64,000 bases of DNA. Origin: an uncultured Prevotella sp. GTDB taxonomy: Bacteria; Bacteroidota; Bacteroidia; Bacteroidales; Bacteroidaceae. Both the position numbers and the translations under genes were made by a program. Where the stretch lies: contig CAMHTW010000001.1 of the NCBI GenBank assembly GCA_946188165.1, positions 62,001 to 126,000 of the forward strand. Reading direction: 5' to 3'. Under the pieces are notes generated by a model. It worked only from the letters and a program-made list of their open reading frames with translations. It was not told the DNA's origin and ran no database searches. Position 1 is the first letter of the stretch; each line of letters opens with the position of its first letter. Shown here piece by piece: positions 51,703 to 61,713 of the stretch.

Positions 51703-53745
51703 ATGAAACGACTTTTTTCTTTCTTGCTGATAGCCATGTTGCTGCCTGTCAGCATGATGGCACAACAGCGTAAGGGCAACTTCCAAAAGGGTGACTATGG
51801 TTACCTGTATTGTCACATGAACGACCGTTCGAGGGCGTGGACAGCATACGCGCTGAGTCGCGACGGCTTCCACTTTCACGATTTGTTGAATGGCGACTCC
51901 ATCTTCAGCGACCATGAGGTAGCCCGAATAGAAGGTGCTACGCGTGATGCTTATATCTGCAGAAAGCATGACGGCACGGGCTATCTGATGGTCTGCACGG
52001 ACATGAATGTGGGGCGCTTTAAGGACTTGAAGAAAAAGGCTGAGTGGGACAACTACGGCATCGACTTGTTGACGAGCGACGACCTGATACACTGGCAGTC
52101 GAAGACCTTCGACTACCGCAAGGGCCTTAGCATCTTCTGTAACCCTGAGGCAGAAAGTGTCTATAAGGATTGGAGTACCATCAATCGTGTATGGGCACCA
52201 CAGATTATGTGGGATGGCGACTACGTGTGGCCTGACGGCAAGAAAGGCGGTTATTTCATCTATTATTCGATGTGGAACCGTGCCGAGGAGAAGTACGATC
52301 GCATGTACTATTCGTATGCCGATGAGACCTTTACGCAGCTGACGCAACCCAAATTGCTCTTCGATTGGGGCTATGCCACCATCGATGCCGATATCAACTG
52401 GCTTGAGAGCGATCAGCAGTGGCACATGATGATTAAGAAAGAAGGTGGGAAACCTGGTCTCTTTACAGCTACGTCCAAGGAACTGACAGGTCCTTGGGGG
52501 GAACCCGTCGAGGATGACTATGTCAGTTTCGAGGGTAACAAAAAGTGCGAGGGCGTATCTGCCTTCCAATTGGCTGGTCACGATGATTGGGTAATTGGTT
52601 ACATTGAATACTCGTCACGTCCACGTAACTATCGTCTTTGTCTGGCAGACAAGTATATGCGTAACTTCCAGAAACCTCGCAATATAGAGGGTGTCAACCG
52701 TCCACAGCACGGCTCGTTCCTGCGTATCACTAAGGAGGAATACGACCGTTTGCAGGCATGGAGTGACGGCTACGAGTTGGCCACGATGAAACCTAACAAG
52801 AAGAATCCTGTCATTGAGGGTCTCTATGCAGACCCTGAGGTGCTGTATTCAGAAAAGGACGGCAAATACTATCTGTATCCTACGACGGATGGTCAGGAGA
52901 ATTGGGATAACCACGACTTCCGTTGCTATTCAAGTACAGACCTGAAGGAATGGAAGTACGAGGGTGTTATCTTTGACCTGCAAACCGATTGCCAGTGGGC
53001 ACATCGTAAGGCGTGGGCTCCCTGTATCATTGAGCGCAAAGTAGGTAAAGGCAAGAAGGCGAAATACAAGTACTACTACTATTTCGTGGCTGAAGGACAG
53101 ATTGGTGTGGCTGTCAGCGACCAGCCTACAGGTCCTTTCAAGGATGCTTTGGGTAAACCGCTTTGTACGAAGGATATGCCAGTCATGAAGAATGGCGGGG
53201 CGACCATTGACCCTGACGTTTTCCAAGACCCCAAGACGGGCAAGTACTATCTGTATTGGGGCAATGGCACCATTATCTGTGCCGAGCTGAACGACAATAT
53301 GACGAGTTTCAAGGGAGAACCCACTGTGATTCTGCCTCGTAAGGACAAGGCACGCTACAACTTCAACGAGGGCGCCTACGTGTTCTATCGCAACGGACTC
53401 TACTATTTCACGTGGTCGGAAAACGACACGCGCTCGAAGAACTACCGCATCCGCTATGCTATCAGCGATTCGCCAACGGAACTGGTGCGTAACGGACAGC
53501 CTGTGACGGCAGCAGAGAAGACCATTGTCCTGCAACGTGATGATGACAAGCAGATATTCGGTACGGGCCATCATGCCGTCCTGCAGAAGCCTGGCACGGA
53601 CGAGTGGTATATTGTGTACCATCGCTTCCAGCGTCCACGCGGTGCCAAACTTGATTGGAGTGCGGGCTACAACCGTGAGGTATGCATCGACCCATTGACA
53701 TTTAATGCCGATGGTACAATTCTGCCTGTCAAGCCAAGCCTTTGA
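51703..53745 (+). CDS. Glycoside hydrolase with two GH43-type domains, secreted
   Basis: 680 residues with a signal peptide (~1-20). Residues ~25-345 and ~365-675 each look like a five-bladed GH43 propeller: the first has DDLIHWQSKTFDYRKG and RVWAPQIMWDGDYVWPDGKKGGYFIYYSMWNR, the second has PVIEGLYADPEVLYSEKDGKYYLYPTTDG, STDLKEWKYEGVIFDL and AWAPCIIERK, ATIDPDVFQDPKTGKYYLYWG and GTGHHAVLQKPGTDEWYIVYHRF. The second domain has the usual catalytic acids (ADPEV, GATIDPDVF, FNEGAYVF); in the first the aspartate opening is less clear, so it may be substrate-binding only. GH43 enzymes act on arabinans, xylans or galactans. It is not in an obvious polysaccharide utilisation locus. Confidence 0.87.
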   Translation: MKRLFSFLLIAMLLPVSMMAQQRKGNFQKGDYGYLYCHMNDRSRAWTAYALSRDGFHFHDLLNGDSIFSDHEVARIEGATRDAYICRKHDGTGYLMVCTDMNVGRFKDLKKKAEWDNYGIDLLTSDDLIHWQSKTFDYRKGLSIFCNPEAESVYKDWSTINRVWAPQIMWDGDYVWPDGKKGGYFIYYSMWNRAEEKYDRMYYSYADETFTQLTQPKLLFDWGYATIDADINWLESDQQWHMMIKKEGGKPGLFTATSKELTGPWGEPVEDDYVSFEGNKKCEGVSAFQLAGHDDWVIGYIEYSSRPRNYRLCLADKYMRNFQKPRNIEGVNRPQHGSFLRITKEEYDRLQAWSDGYELATMKPNKKNPVIEGLYADPEVLYSEKDGKYYLYPTTDGQENWDNHDFRCYSSTDLKEWKYEGVIFDLQTDCQWAHRKAWAPCIIERKVGKGKKAKYKYYYYFVAEGQIGVAVSDQPTGPFKDALGKPLCTKDMPVMKNGGATIDPDVFQDPKTGKYYLYWGNGTIICAELNDNMTSFKGEPTVILPRKDKARYNFNEGAYVFYRNGLYYFTWSENDTRSKNYRIRYAISDSPTELVRNGQPVTAAEKTIVLQRDDDKQIFGTGHHAVLQKPGTDEWYIVYHRFQRPRGAKLDWSAGYNREVCIDPLTFNADGTILPVKPSL

Positions 53746-53764
53746 CAATGGACGATAGATAATG

Positions 53765-53786
53765 GATAATTGACGATTCAATTATC
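53765..53786. terminator. Possible hairpin terminator between the GH43 gene and xseB
   Basis: GATAATTG / CAATTATC, an 8-bp stem with a 6-nt loop, overlapping the last codons of xseB. No clear T-run follows on either strand, so support is weak. Confidence 0.35.
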
Positions 53787-53972
53787 ACTCTCTAAACTTT
53801 TGAGTTCTTCTTCTGTCTTGGTCAGTTTGTCCTTGCAGAACTTGATAAGTCGCTGTGCAGTTTTCAACTGTGCAGCGAGTTCGTCTATGTTGTACTCGTT
53901 CTGTTCCATCTTGCGGACAATGGTCTCCAATTGGGCCAAGGCCTCTTCGTATTTAATGTTCTCTTCCATCAT
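53778..53972 (-). CDS. xseB: Exodeoxyribonuclease VII small subunit
   Basis: 64 residues from ATG 53972 (ATG 53969 is equivalent). EALAQLETIVRKMEQNEYNIDELAAQLKTAQRLIKFCKDKL is the XseB three-helix signature. It forms ExoVII with XseA, encoded upstream after the TTCACTC array. A GTG start at 53996 would add eight residues encoded by the repeat and is less likely. Confidence 0.9.
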   Translation of the reverse strand: MMEENIKYEEALAQLETIVRKMEQNEYNIDELAAQLKTAQRLIKFCKDKLTKTEEELKSLESDN

Positions 53973-53984
53973 TCCTATTTTTAA

Positions 53985-54103
53985 TTCACTATTCACTCTT
54001 CACTCTTCACTCTTCACTCTTCACTCTTCACTCTTCACTCTTCACTATTCACTCTTCACTTTTCACTAGCGAAGCGCTTTCACTCTTCACTCTTCACTAC
54101 AGA
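53985..54103. repeat. Large TTCACTC heptamer repeat between xseA and xseB
   Basis: More than ten units of TTCACTC/TTCACTA with a 7-bp period, interrupted by TAGCGAAGCGCT-type sequence near 54068-54080. The repeat overlaps the end of xseA, whose last residues (VVKSEE) it encodes. Confidence 0.9.
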
Positions 54104-55327
54104 GTGGATGGTTCCCTTTTCCACGCGCGTCTCAATTTCGTCGCCAGGTTTCAGTTGTCGTGGGTCGCGAACGGCACGTCCGTTGTGGAGTGTGATGCTG
54201 TAACCACGACTTAACAGCAGTTGTGGGTCAAAGCCCTGTAGTTTGATGCTTAGGCTTTCCAGCAGATGCTTCTGATTAGTCAGTCGTCGTTCGATGGCTA
54301 CGGGCAGACGATTCTCCAACAGTTCTATACGATGCCGCTGGTCGCCAACCACACGTAAGGCGAGGGTAGGGATGAGAGTTGTCATTGTGGCGATTTTCGT
54401 CTTCTGATTGCTGATTCGCTGGTTGACGGCATAGGAGATTCGCTGGCTGGCATCGTCGAGTCGTTCCAGTACGCGTAGCAGGTTATCTATCAGCAGGGCA
54501 GCAGCAGCGGTGGGTGTTTTTACGCGCGTATTCGCAACCATATCGAGAATCGACTCATCACGATCGTGTCCGATGCCAGTGATGATGGGGATGGGGAACT
54601 GAGCCACGTTTTCGGCCAGAGCCAACGTGTCGAAACCACTGAGGTCGGCAGTGGCACCACCGCCACGGATGATGACGACGACGTCGAAGTTTAGTGGAGA
54701 GTGGAGATTATATATCTGGTTCAGGGCACTGATGACACTCTGTTCCACCTGTTCGCCCTGCATGATGGCAGGGAATAGCTGGACGTCGAAACGGAAACCG
54801 TAGTCGTTGTCCTCCAGCTGCCGGCAGAAGTCGCCATAGCCTGCAGCATTTTGGGCAGAGATAACGGCAATACGCTGGGCAAAGGTTGGGATGCGGAGTT
54901 CATGCTGCAGGTCGAAGACACCTTCTTCTTTCAGTTGGCGGATAATCTCCTGACGCTTGCGGGCCATATCGCCAAGGGTATAGGTGGGGTCGATGTCAGA
55001 GACAATCCATGAGAATCCGTAGGTTTCGTGAAACTGGGCATAGACCCGCAGCAGTACCTTCATGCCAGCGCGAAGAGGCTGGCCTGTAGTACGCTCGAAA
55101 TAGGGTTTCACCATCATCCAAGTCTGTCGCCAGCATTTGGCTGATGCACGTGCCACAGGTGTATTGCTGCGTTCATCTTTCTCGATGAGTTCCATATAGC
55201 AGTGTCCGCTGTTTTCACGACATTCCGACAGTTCCGCTTCCACCCAATATTCGTCGGGCAGAGCATCCTCGATGGCTTCGCGTACCAATAGGTTCAGTTG
55301 GCGCAGTGTATATCTTTCATTTTTCAT
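54080..55327 (-). CDS. xseA: Exodeoxyribonuclease VII large subunit
   Basis: 415 residues. N-terminal OB domain (~1-105: YTLRQLNLLVREAIE, YWVEAELSECRENSGHCYMELIE), the catalytic domain (IAVISAQNAAGYGDF, IIRGGGATADLSGFD, PIITGIGHDRDESILDMVA) and a helical C-terminal part that ends in RGYSITLHNGRAVRDPRQLKPGDEIETR. It degrades single-stranded DNA with XseB. It overlaps the subtilase gene upstream by 11 bp. The last residues are repeat-encoded. Confidence 0.94.
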   Translation of the reverse strand: MKNERYTLRQLNLLVREAIEDALPDEYWVEAELSECRENSGHCYMELIEKDERSNTPVARASAKCWRQTWMMVKPYFERTTGQPLRAGMKVLLRVYAQFHETYGFSWIVSDIDPTYTLGDMARKRQEIIRQLKEEGVFDLQHELRIPTFAQRIAVISAQNAAGYGDFCRQLEDNDYGFRFDVQLFPAIMQGEQVEQSVISALNQIYNLHSPLNFDVVVIIRGGGATADLSGFDTLALAENVAQFPIPIITGIGHDRDESILDMVANTRVKTPTAAAALLIDNLLRVLERLDDASQRISYAVNQRISNQKTKIATMTTLIPTLALRVVGDQRHRIELLENRLPVAIERRLTNQKHLLESLSIKLQGFDPQLLLSRGYSITLHNGRAVRDPRQLKPGDEIETRVEKGTIHSVVKSEE

Positions 55328-56738
55328 CTTTTATCGTTCCATTCATAAACGCTTGCCAGAAATTTGGCACACCATAGCCGTAGATGTTGTCTGGATGCTG
55401 ATAGTTGTTGCCAGTACGACGGATGATGTCCATGATTTCCAATGCCGTCTTGTCGTGCATGGCCTGCCACAGGCAGGCTACCAGTCCACAAACCACGGGC
55501 GATGAGAACGAGGTACCCATACTGCTGGTAATCATACCTCGTCCGCTGATGACACGAGCAGGTGCACCGATAGCCACCACGTCAGGTTTGACACGACCGT
55601 CCTGTGTGGGTCCCACACTGCTGAAGGCAGCAATGCGCTGCGTCTCGATGTCGGAAATGGCACCAATAGTCAGGATATGGTCAGCATCGGCAGGTACACC
55701 AATCTTCTTCCAAGGTCCCATACCTGAGTTGCCTGCAGAGTTGCAAAGCACGATGCCTTTTTGGGCTAACATAGCGGCTGAGCAACTGATGAAGGCCGTA
55801 TTGCCGTCCAATTGCCACTGCTGGTATGACATCCATTTGTGGTCGTATTCGTTATAGCCCAATGATGAATTGATGACATCACATCCGACGCTGTCGGCAA
55901 ACTCAGCGGCCATGGTCCAATAGTCTTCTTCCACTTCCTGCTCCGTCTCCTGGTCTTCACTGCGCAGCAGCCAATACGATGCTTTAGGTGCTGTACCAAT
56001 GAATAAGTGTGGATGGTATGTGCCCATGATGGAAAGCACCTTGGTGCCATGATCGGTTTCTGAGAACAGCTGTGGGTCGTCAGGCTTGACAAAATCGTGC
56101 CAGCCAAGAATGTTTATTTTTTGCAGTTCAGGAATAAGGTCGGCATTCTTGAAACCGCCATCGATAATAGCAATCACCATGCCTTTGCCTAAGAAACCGG
56201 CTTTGTGCAGCTGGTCGCCTTTCAGATTGTATATCTGGTCGGCAGCAGTACCGTAAATCTCGTTGGGAATGCTGTCGTATGCCTCAAAATGACTCTGATA
56301 ACTAATGCGCTTGTCAGGAGTGATGGAGTCGGGCGAGAGCCACACCAACTTACAGGCTTTGACACAAGGTAATTGTCGGATGTCATTAACCATGGTGCTA
56401 TCTTTCAGACGGACCAGCACAGTGTTCTGCCAACGGCTTTGGCCTACAATGGCTACGCCTTCCTTCTTAATCAGACGGATATAATGCGACGAGATGGGCA
56501 GGTCTGTGGAGTCGATGGCAAGTCCCTGGCGTTTGCGTCGCTCCACGGCGCGTCGTGACAGGAATCGGGTGGGGTGATCGAATGAGTATGGTGTACCAGC
56601 CTTGTCAGTCAGACTGACACGGTAGATGTAGGCAGGGCCGTCCTTGTATCGCACTCGTTTCGTGCCGTCCTGCTGTTGTGCAGCTTGCAGACTGAAGGCT
56701 AACAAGGTTAGCACAAATGTGGTCAGTAGTCGTTGCAT
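55317..56738 (-). CDS. Subtilisin-family serine protease (S8), secreted
   Basis: 473 residues with a signal peptide (~1-19, ending LQA|AQ), a propeptide-like region (~25-165), and the S8 catalytic triad: D193 (IAIIDGGF), H230 (DHGTKV) and S410 (GTSFSSP); the oxyanion Asn is in NSAGNSG (~333-339). It should act outside the cytoplasm. No C-terminal sorting domain is visible. Its gene overlaps xseA by 11 bp, a conserved-looking but functionally puzzling arrangement. Promoter box TACCTTTG at 56757-56764. Confidence 0.9.
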   Translation of the reverse strand: MQRLLTTFVLTLLAFSLQAAQQQDGTKRVRYKDGPAYIYRVSLTDKAGTPYSFDHPTRFLSRRAVERRKRQGLAIDSTDLPISSHYIRLIKKEGVAIVGQSRWQNTVLVRLKDSTMVNDIRQLPCVKACKLVWLSPDSITPDKRISYQSHFEAYDSIPNEIYGTAADQIYNLKGDQLHKAGFLGKGMVIAIIDGGFKNADLIPELQKINILGWHDFVKPDDPQLFSETDHGTKVLSIMGTYHPHLFIGTAPKASYWLLRSEDQETEQEVEEDYWTMAAEFADSVGCDVINSSLGYNEYDHKWMSYQQWQLDGNTAFISCSAAMLAQKGIVLCNSAGNSGMGPWKKIGVPADADHILTIGAISDIETQRIAAFSSVGPTQDGRVKPDVVAIGAPARVISGRGMITSSMGTSFSSPVVCGLVACLWQAMHDKTALEIMDIIRRTGNNYQHPDNIYGYGVPNFWQAFMNGTIKDEK

Positions 56739-56756
56739 GTCTTGATGATTTTAATG

Positions 56757-56764
56757 CAAAGGTA
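56757..56764 (-). promoter_or_regulatory. -7 promoter box of the subtilase-xseA-xseB operon
   Basis: TACCTTTG on the minus strand, 18 nt before the start. Confidence 0.68.
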
Positions 56765-56859
56765 CAAATTATAATTGATATATGACAACAGACAACTGAT
56801 ATTTTCTTTTGTAAGAGCAAATTTTTCACTTTTCACTTTCCGCTTTTCACTTTTTTTCG

Positions 56860-56867
56860 TACCTTTG
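56860..56867 (+). promoter_or_regulatory. -7 promoter box of the MATE gene
   Basis: TACCTTTG, 14 nt before the ATG; preceded by a CTTTTCA heptamer-like array (56826-56860). Confidence 0.65.
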
Positions 56868-56881
56868 CACATTATTTATAT

Positions 56882-58237
56882 ATGGACAACAAACAAAAAG
56901 CATTAGAACTGGGGACAAAGCCCGTGGGGGCGCTGCTGACGCAGTATGCCCTGCCTGCCATTGTGGCCATGACGGCATCCAGTCTTTATAATATCATCGA
57001 CCGTGCCATGATTGGTCAGATGGTGGGTCCTGAAGCCATTGCCGGTCTGGGCATCACCTTCCCATTCATGAACCTCAGTGCCGCCTTTGGTGCTGCTGTC
57101 GGTGTGGGTGCATCGACGTGTATCTCTGTGAAACTTGGTCAGAAGGACTATAAGACGGCCGAGCATCTGCTGGGTAATACGGTGACGCTGAACCTCGTCA
57201 TCGGATTCCTCTTTATGGCAGTGTCGCTTATCTTCCTCGACCCCATCCTACGTTTCTTTGGCGCCTCTGACGTGACGCTGCCATACGCCCGTGAATTCAT
57301 GATAGTCATCCTTTTGGGCAATATGGTGACGCACATGTATTTCGGTATGAATGCCGTGCTGCGAGCCGCCGGTAAACCCAAACATGCCATGTATGCCACG
57401 CTGTTCACGGTAGGCATGAATATCCTGTTGGTGGTAGCTTTCGTGTGGTGGTTGCGGTGGGGCATTCGCGGTGCCGCCTTGGCCACAGTTACATCGCAGA
57501 CGATGGCACTTTGCTGGCAGATGTGGGTGTTCTCGGACCAGAAGGAACTGCTTCACCTGAGACGAGGCATCTATAAGTTGAGGAGCGACCTTGTCAAGAA
57601 TATCATAGCCATTGGCGTGTCGCCGTTCCTGATGCAGGCAACGTCGTGTGTCATCGTCATCTTCATGAACAACCAATTTGTTCGCTATGGCGGCGATATG
57701 GCAGTGGGTGCTTATTCGATAGCCAACTCGATGGTGATGGTGTTCTTCATGTTTGTGATGGGTATGACGCAAGGTATGCAGCCCATTGTGGGCTATAACT
57801 ACGGTGCTGAGAAGTATGACCGTATGTTCCGCTGTTTGTGGCTGACGATAGCTGCCGCTACGGCTATTCTGCTGGTAGGATGGACGTTGTCAATGCTCTT
57901 CCCAAGGCAGATAGTCCGTATCTTTACCTCTGACCCAACCCTGATTGGCTTGTCGGCTCACGGTCTGGTGCTTGACATGCTGGTGTTCTTTGTGGTGGGC
58001 TCCCAGGCCGTCATCACCAACTTCTTCCAGTGCATTGGCAAGGTCAAGGTGTCAATATTCCTCTCGCTGTCGCGACAGTTGCTCTTGTTGTTGCCGATGG
58101 CCTACTTCTTCCCCATGATATGGGATTTGGATGGTGTGTGGTATTCCATGCCAACAAGCGATTTCGGTTCGTTTGCCATGACGATACCCTTGCTGATCTG
58201 GTATATGAAAAAACTTAAGAATAATGGAAAACAATAA
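56882..58237 (+). CDS. MATE-family multidrug efflux transporter
   Basis: 451 residues with about twelve membrane helices in two homologous halves. PVGALLTQYALPAIVAMTASSLYNIIDRAMIGQMVGPEAIAGLGI is the N-terminal MATE signature, and GMTQGMQPIVGYNYGAEKYDR the second-half motif. Substrate (drug, metabolite or envelope precursor) unknown. It overlaps the next gene by 14 bp. Confidence 0.93.
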   Translation: MDNKQKALELGTKPVGALLTQYALPAIVAMTASSLYNIIDRAMIGQMVGPEAIAGLGITFPFMNLSAAFGAAVGVGASTCISVKLGQKDYKTAEHLLGNTVTLNLVIGFLFMAVSLIFLDPILRFFGASDVTLPYAREFMIVILLGNMVTHMYFGMNAVLRAAGKPKHAMYATLFTVGMNILLVVAFVWWLRWGIRGAALATVTSQTMALCWQMWVFSDQKELLHLRRGIYKLRSDLVKNIIAIGVSPFLMQATSCVIVIFMNNQFVRYGGDMAVGAYSIANSMVMVFFMFVMGMTQGMQPIVGYNYGAEKYDRMFRCLWLTIAAATAILLVGWTLSMLFPRQIVRIFTSDPTLIGLSAHGLVLDMLVFFVVGSQAVITNFFQCIGKVKVSIFLSLSRQLLLLLPMAYFFPMIWDLDGVWYSMPTSDFGSFAMTIPLLIWYMKKLKNNGKQ

Positions 58238-58850
58238 GAATGTCATCATCTGCGTAGGACGGCAGGTAGGCAGTGGCGGGCATGACATAGCCCGTATGCT
58301 GGCCCTCGACTTCTATGCCAAATACTACGACCGTGAGTTGCTGAATCTGGCAGCCAAAGAGAGTGGCTTCTCTGAGCGGTTCTTTGAGCAGAACGATGAG
58401 CGTCGTGGCATCTTCCGTTCGTTGTTCAACCTGCGTGCGACGCCCGTGGCAGACAGTAGTATCTATGCCAACAATTTTTCGCAGGAGAACCTGTTTAAGT
58501 TTCAAAGCGATGCTATCATGAAGGCTGCTGACGAGGGTTCGTGTGTGTTCGTGGGGCGTTGTGCCGACTATGTGCTGCGTGAACGCCAGAATGTGGTGAA
58601 TGTGTTTATTTCTGCTTCCATGGATTTTCGTGTCAAGCAGGTCATGGCCAAGCAGAATACCGATTACCCTGCAGCGCGCAAGTTTATCATGCAGCACGAG
58701 GCTACGCGTGCGTCGTTCTATAACTACTATACGGGCAAGAAGTGGGGTGCTGCCGAGTCGTACGACTTGTGCATCGATGCCTCTGTGTTAGGTTTGCAGG
58801 CTACCGAGAAGCTGATAGCCGACTTTATCCGTAAACGCTTTGGACTATGA
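58224..58850 (+). CDS. Cytidylate-kinase-like P-loop protein
   Basis: 208 residues. P-loop GRQVGSGGHDIAR (~12-24), YYDRELLNLAAKESG and FVGRCADYVLRE (kinase LID region) are typical of the cytidylate kinase-like family. Such proteins are annotated as AAA or CMP-kinase-like; the exact substrate is unknown and it is not the main Cmk, whose length and motifs differ. It overlaps the MATE gene by 14 bp and the next gene by 4 bp. Confidence 0.82.
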   Translation: MENNKNVIICVGRQVGSGGHDIARMLALDFYAKYYDRELLNLAAKESGFSERFFEQNDERRGIFRSLFNLRATPVADSSIYANNFSQENLFKFQSDAIMKAADEGSCVFVGRCADYVLRERQNVVNVFISASMDFRVKQVMAKQNTDYPAARKFIMQHEATRASFYNYYTGKKWGAAESYDLCIDASVLGLQATEKLIADFIRKRFGL

Positions 58851-59341
58851 AGAAGGTCGGCATCATCAGCGACACCCATTCGTATTGGGACGAGAAGTAC
58901 CTGCACTACTTCGAACCGTGTGACGAGATATGGCATGCAGGCGATATCGGTAGTGTGGAGGTGGCAGAACGACTGGCGGCCTTCCGTCCGTTCCGTGCCG
59001 TCTGTGGCAACTGCGACGGTGGTGACCTGCGTCTGATGTATCGTGAACTGAACCGCTTTAAGATTGAGGATGTCGAGGTGCTTATCAAGCATATAGGTGG
59101 CTATCCGGGCAACTACGACTATAGCGTGCGTGGCATGCTCTATGCCAATCCGCCCCAGCTGTTTGTGGCTGGTCACTCGCACATCCTGAAAGTGCAGTTC
59201 GACAAGACCCTGAACATGCTGCACATCAATCCGGGTGCCGCAGGTCTGCAAGGGTGGCATAAGGAGCGCACGCTGATAAGATTGACCATCGAAGGCAATA
59301 AATTCGGTGATTGTGAAGTTATAACATTAGGAAAACATTAA
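58847..59341 (+). CDS. YfcE/MJ0936-type phosphodiesterase
   Basis: 164 residues. Calcineurin-like metal motifs: SDTHSYWD (~8-15), HAGDIGS, VCGNCDG and AGHSH with H at the end of the core. Members hydrolyse phosphodiesters in vitro; in-cell substrate unknown. Start overlaps the stop of the previous gene (ATGA). Confidence 0.88.
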   Translation: MKKVGIISDTHSYWDEKYLHYFEPCDEIWHAGDIGSVEVAERLAAFRPFRAVCGNCDGGDLRLMYRELNRFKIEDVEVLIKHIGGYPGNYDYSVRGMLYANPPQLFVAGHSHILKVQFDKTLNMLHINPGAAGLQGWHKERTLIRLTIEGNKFGDCEVITLGKH

Positions 59342-59352
59342 AATATAGCTAT

Positions 59353-60489
59353 ATGAAACGTACAATTGTAATTACTGGTGGCGCAGGCTTTATTGGAAGC
59401 CACGTGGTGCGCCTGTTTGTGAACAAGTATCCTGAGTATCACATCATCAACCTCGACAAGTTGACGTATGCTGGCAACCTCGCTAACCTGAAGGACATCG
59501 AGGACAAGCCCAACTACGAGTTTGTGAAGATGGACATCTGCGACTTCGATGCCTTCTACAAGCTGATGCAGGACAAGAAGGTGGATGGCATCATCCATCT
59601 GGCTGCTGAATCACATGTGGATCGCTCCATCAAGGACCCCTTCACGTTTGCCAAGACCAACGTGATGGGTACATTGTCGTTGCTTCAGGCTGCCAAACTC
59701 TACTGGGAGTCGCTGCCTGAGCGTTACGAGGGTAAGCGCTTCTACCATATTTCTACCGATGAGGTGTATGGCGCATTGGAGTTGACACATCCTGAGGGTA
59801 TTGAGCCTCCGTTCACCACAACGGCATCGAGTGCTGAGCATCATTTGGCATACGGCGACAAGTTCTTCCTGGAGACCACGAAGTACAATCCGCATTCGCC
59901 TTATAGTGCCTCGAAAGCCAGCAGCGACCACTTTGTGCGTGCCTTCCACGACACTTACGGCATGCCCGTCATCGTGACCAACTGCTCGAACAACTACGGC
60001 CCCTATCAGTTCCCTGAGAAGCTGATACCTCTCTTTATCAACAACATCCGTCATCGCAAGCCTCTCCCTGTGTATGGCAAGGGTGAGAACGTGCGCGACT
60101 GGCTGTTCGTAGAGGACCATGCCCGTGCCATCGACCTGATTTTCCATCAGGGTATGATTGCCGAGACGTACAACATCGGCGGCTTTAACGAGTGGAAGAA
60201 CATTGACATCATCAAGGTCGTCATCAAAACCGTTGATCGTCTGCTGGGTCGTAAGGAAGGCGAGGACATGGACTTGATTACCTTCGTTACCGACCGTGCA
60301 GGTCACGACCTGCGATACGCTATCGACTCAAGCAAACTCCAAAAAGAGCTTGGATGGGAGCCCTCATTGCAGTTCGAAGAGGGTATCGAAAAGACCGTCC
60401 GCTGGTATCTGGACAATCAGGAGTGGCTGGACAATGTGACCTCGGGAGACTATCAGAAGTATTACGATAACATGTACGCTAACCGATGA
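59353..60489 (+). CDS. rfbB: dTDP-glucose 4,6-dehydratase
   Basis: 378 residues. Rossmann [14 protein letters not shown] at 8-21, [20 protein letters not shown], and [15 protein letters not shown] with the catalytic YxxxK. It gives dTDP-4-keto-6-deoxyglucose, the precursor for several sugars. Residue lengths are ~15-20 more than the E. coli enzyme. It is 11 bp after the phosphodiesterase gene and overlaps purT by 4 bp. Confidence 0.95.
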   Translation: MKRTIVITGGAGFIGSHVVRLFVNKYPEYHIINLDKLTYAGNLANLKDIEDKPNYEFVKMDICDFDAFYKLMQDKKVDGIIHLAAESHVDRSIKDPFTFAKTNVMGTLSLLQAAKLYWESLPERYEGKRFYHISTDEVYGALELTHPEGIEPPFTTTASSAEHHLAYGDKFFLETTKYNPHSPYSASKASSDHFVRAFHDTYGMPVIVTNCSNNYGPYQFPEKLIPLFINNIRHRKPLPVYGKGENVRDWLFVEDHARAIDLIFHQGMIAETYNIGGFNEWKNIDIIKVVIKTVDRLLGRKEGEDMDLITFVTDRAGHDLRYAIDSSKLQKELGWEPSLQFEEGIEKTVRWYLDNQEWLDNVTSGDYQKYYDNMYANR

Positions 60490-61688
60490 AAAAGATTCTG
60501 TTATTAGGCTCAGGCGAACTGGGCAAGGAGTTTGTGATTGCCGCCATGAGGGCTGGCCAGTATGTAATCGCTTGTGACCGTTACGACAATGCGCCTGCCA
60601 TGCAGGTGGCAGACGAGCGCGAGGTCTTTTCAATGCTTGATGGCGATGCCCTCGAAGCTGTGGTGAAGAAGCATCAGCCCGACATTATCGTGCCGGAGAT
60701 TGAGGCCATTCGTACGGAGCGTCTGTTCAAGTTTGAAGAGCAGGGCATTCAGGTGGTGCCGAGTGCTCGTGCCGTCAACTACACCATGAACCGCCGCGCT
60801 ATTCGCGACTTGGCTGCCAAGGAGTTGGGACTGCGCACGGCTAAGTACTTCTACGCCAAGACGTTCGACGAGTTCAAAGCTGCCGCCGACGAGATTGGCT
60901 TCCCCTGTGTGGTGAAGCCCTTGATGTCATCGAGCGGACATGGCCAAAGCTACGTGCATAACGAAGGCGAGCTGGAGACCGCTTTCAAGGAGGCTATGGA
61001 AGGATCGCGTGGCGATGTGAAGGAGGTGATTATTGAGGAGTTCATCGACTTCGACTCAGAGTTCACATTGCTGACCGTGACCCAGCAGCATGGGTGGCCG
61101 ACGCTGTTCTGTCCGCCTATCGGACACGTGCAGAAGTCAGGCGACTACCGTGAGTCGTGGCAACCCTACAAGATTAGCGACGAAGCCCTGAAACAGGCTC
61201 AGATGATGGCTGACAAAGTGACAAAGGCACTGACAGGTGCAGGTATCTGGGGCGTTGAGTTCTTCCTGACAAAACAGGGCGAGGTCATCTTCAGTGAGTT
61301 GAGTCCTCGTCCACATGATACTGGTATGGTGACGTTGGGTCACACGACCAACCTTTCGGAGTTTGAGTTGCATTTCCGTGCCGTCATGGGTCTGCCCATT
61401 GCTGGCATTCATTTGGAGCATGCTGGTGCAAGTGCTGTCATCCTTTCGCCGACAGAGGCCAAGACACCGGTTGATCGCACACTGCTCAACTACAACTTCG
61501 TCGATGCGCTGAAAGAAGACCGTACTCGCATTCGTATCTTCGGTAAGCCCGAAGCTCATAAGGGTCGTCGCATGGGTGTTGTGCTCTGCTACGGCGAGGT
61601 GGGTGATGACGTCAACGCACTACGTGACAAGGCTAAGCGACTGGCAAAGACCGTCCTTGGTACTGATCCGTATGATAAGTTAAGGTAA
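60486..61688 (+). CDS. purT: Formate-dependent phosphoribosylglycinamide formyltransferase
   Basis: 400 residues of the ATP-grasp fold: [89 protein letters not shown]. It catalyses the third step of purine synthesis with formate and ATP. Lying within a sugar operon is by context only, and overlaps rmlB by 4 bp. Confidence 0.95.
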   Translation: MKKILLLGSGELGKEFVIAAMRAGQYVIACDRYDNAPAMQVADEREVFSMLDGDALEAVVKKHQPDIIVPEIEAIRTERLFKFEEQGIQVVPSARAVNYTMNRRAIRDLAAKELGLRTAKYFYAKTFDEFKAAADEIGFPCVVKPLMSSSGHGQSYVHNEGELETAFKEAMEGSRGDVKEVIIEEFIDFDSEFTLLTVTQQHGWPTLFCPPIGHVQKSGDYRESWQPYKISDEALKQAQMMADKVTKALTGAGIWGVEFFLTKQGEVIFSELSPRPHDTGMVTLGHTTNLSEFELHFRAVMGLPIAGIHLEHAGASAVILSPTEAKTPVDRTLLNYNFVDALKEDRTRIRIFGKPEAHKGRRMGVVLCYGEVGDDVNALRDKAKRLAKTVLGTDPYDKLR

Positions 61689-61694
61689 GAGTGA

Positions 61695-61713
61695 AAAATT
61701 TGCTGCCGCACAG
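61695..61713 (+). repeat. Shared leader word before fdtA and fdtB
   Basis: AAAAATTTGCTGCCGCACAG here and AAAAAAATTGCTGCCGCAG at 63097-63115 each end just before an ATG. The copies differ by a few bases only. Confidence 0.8.
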
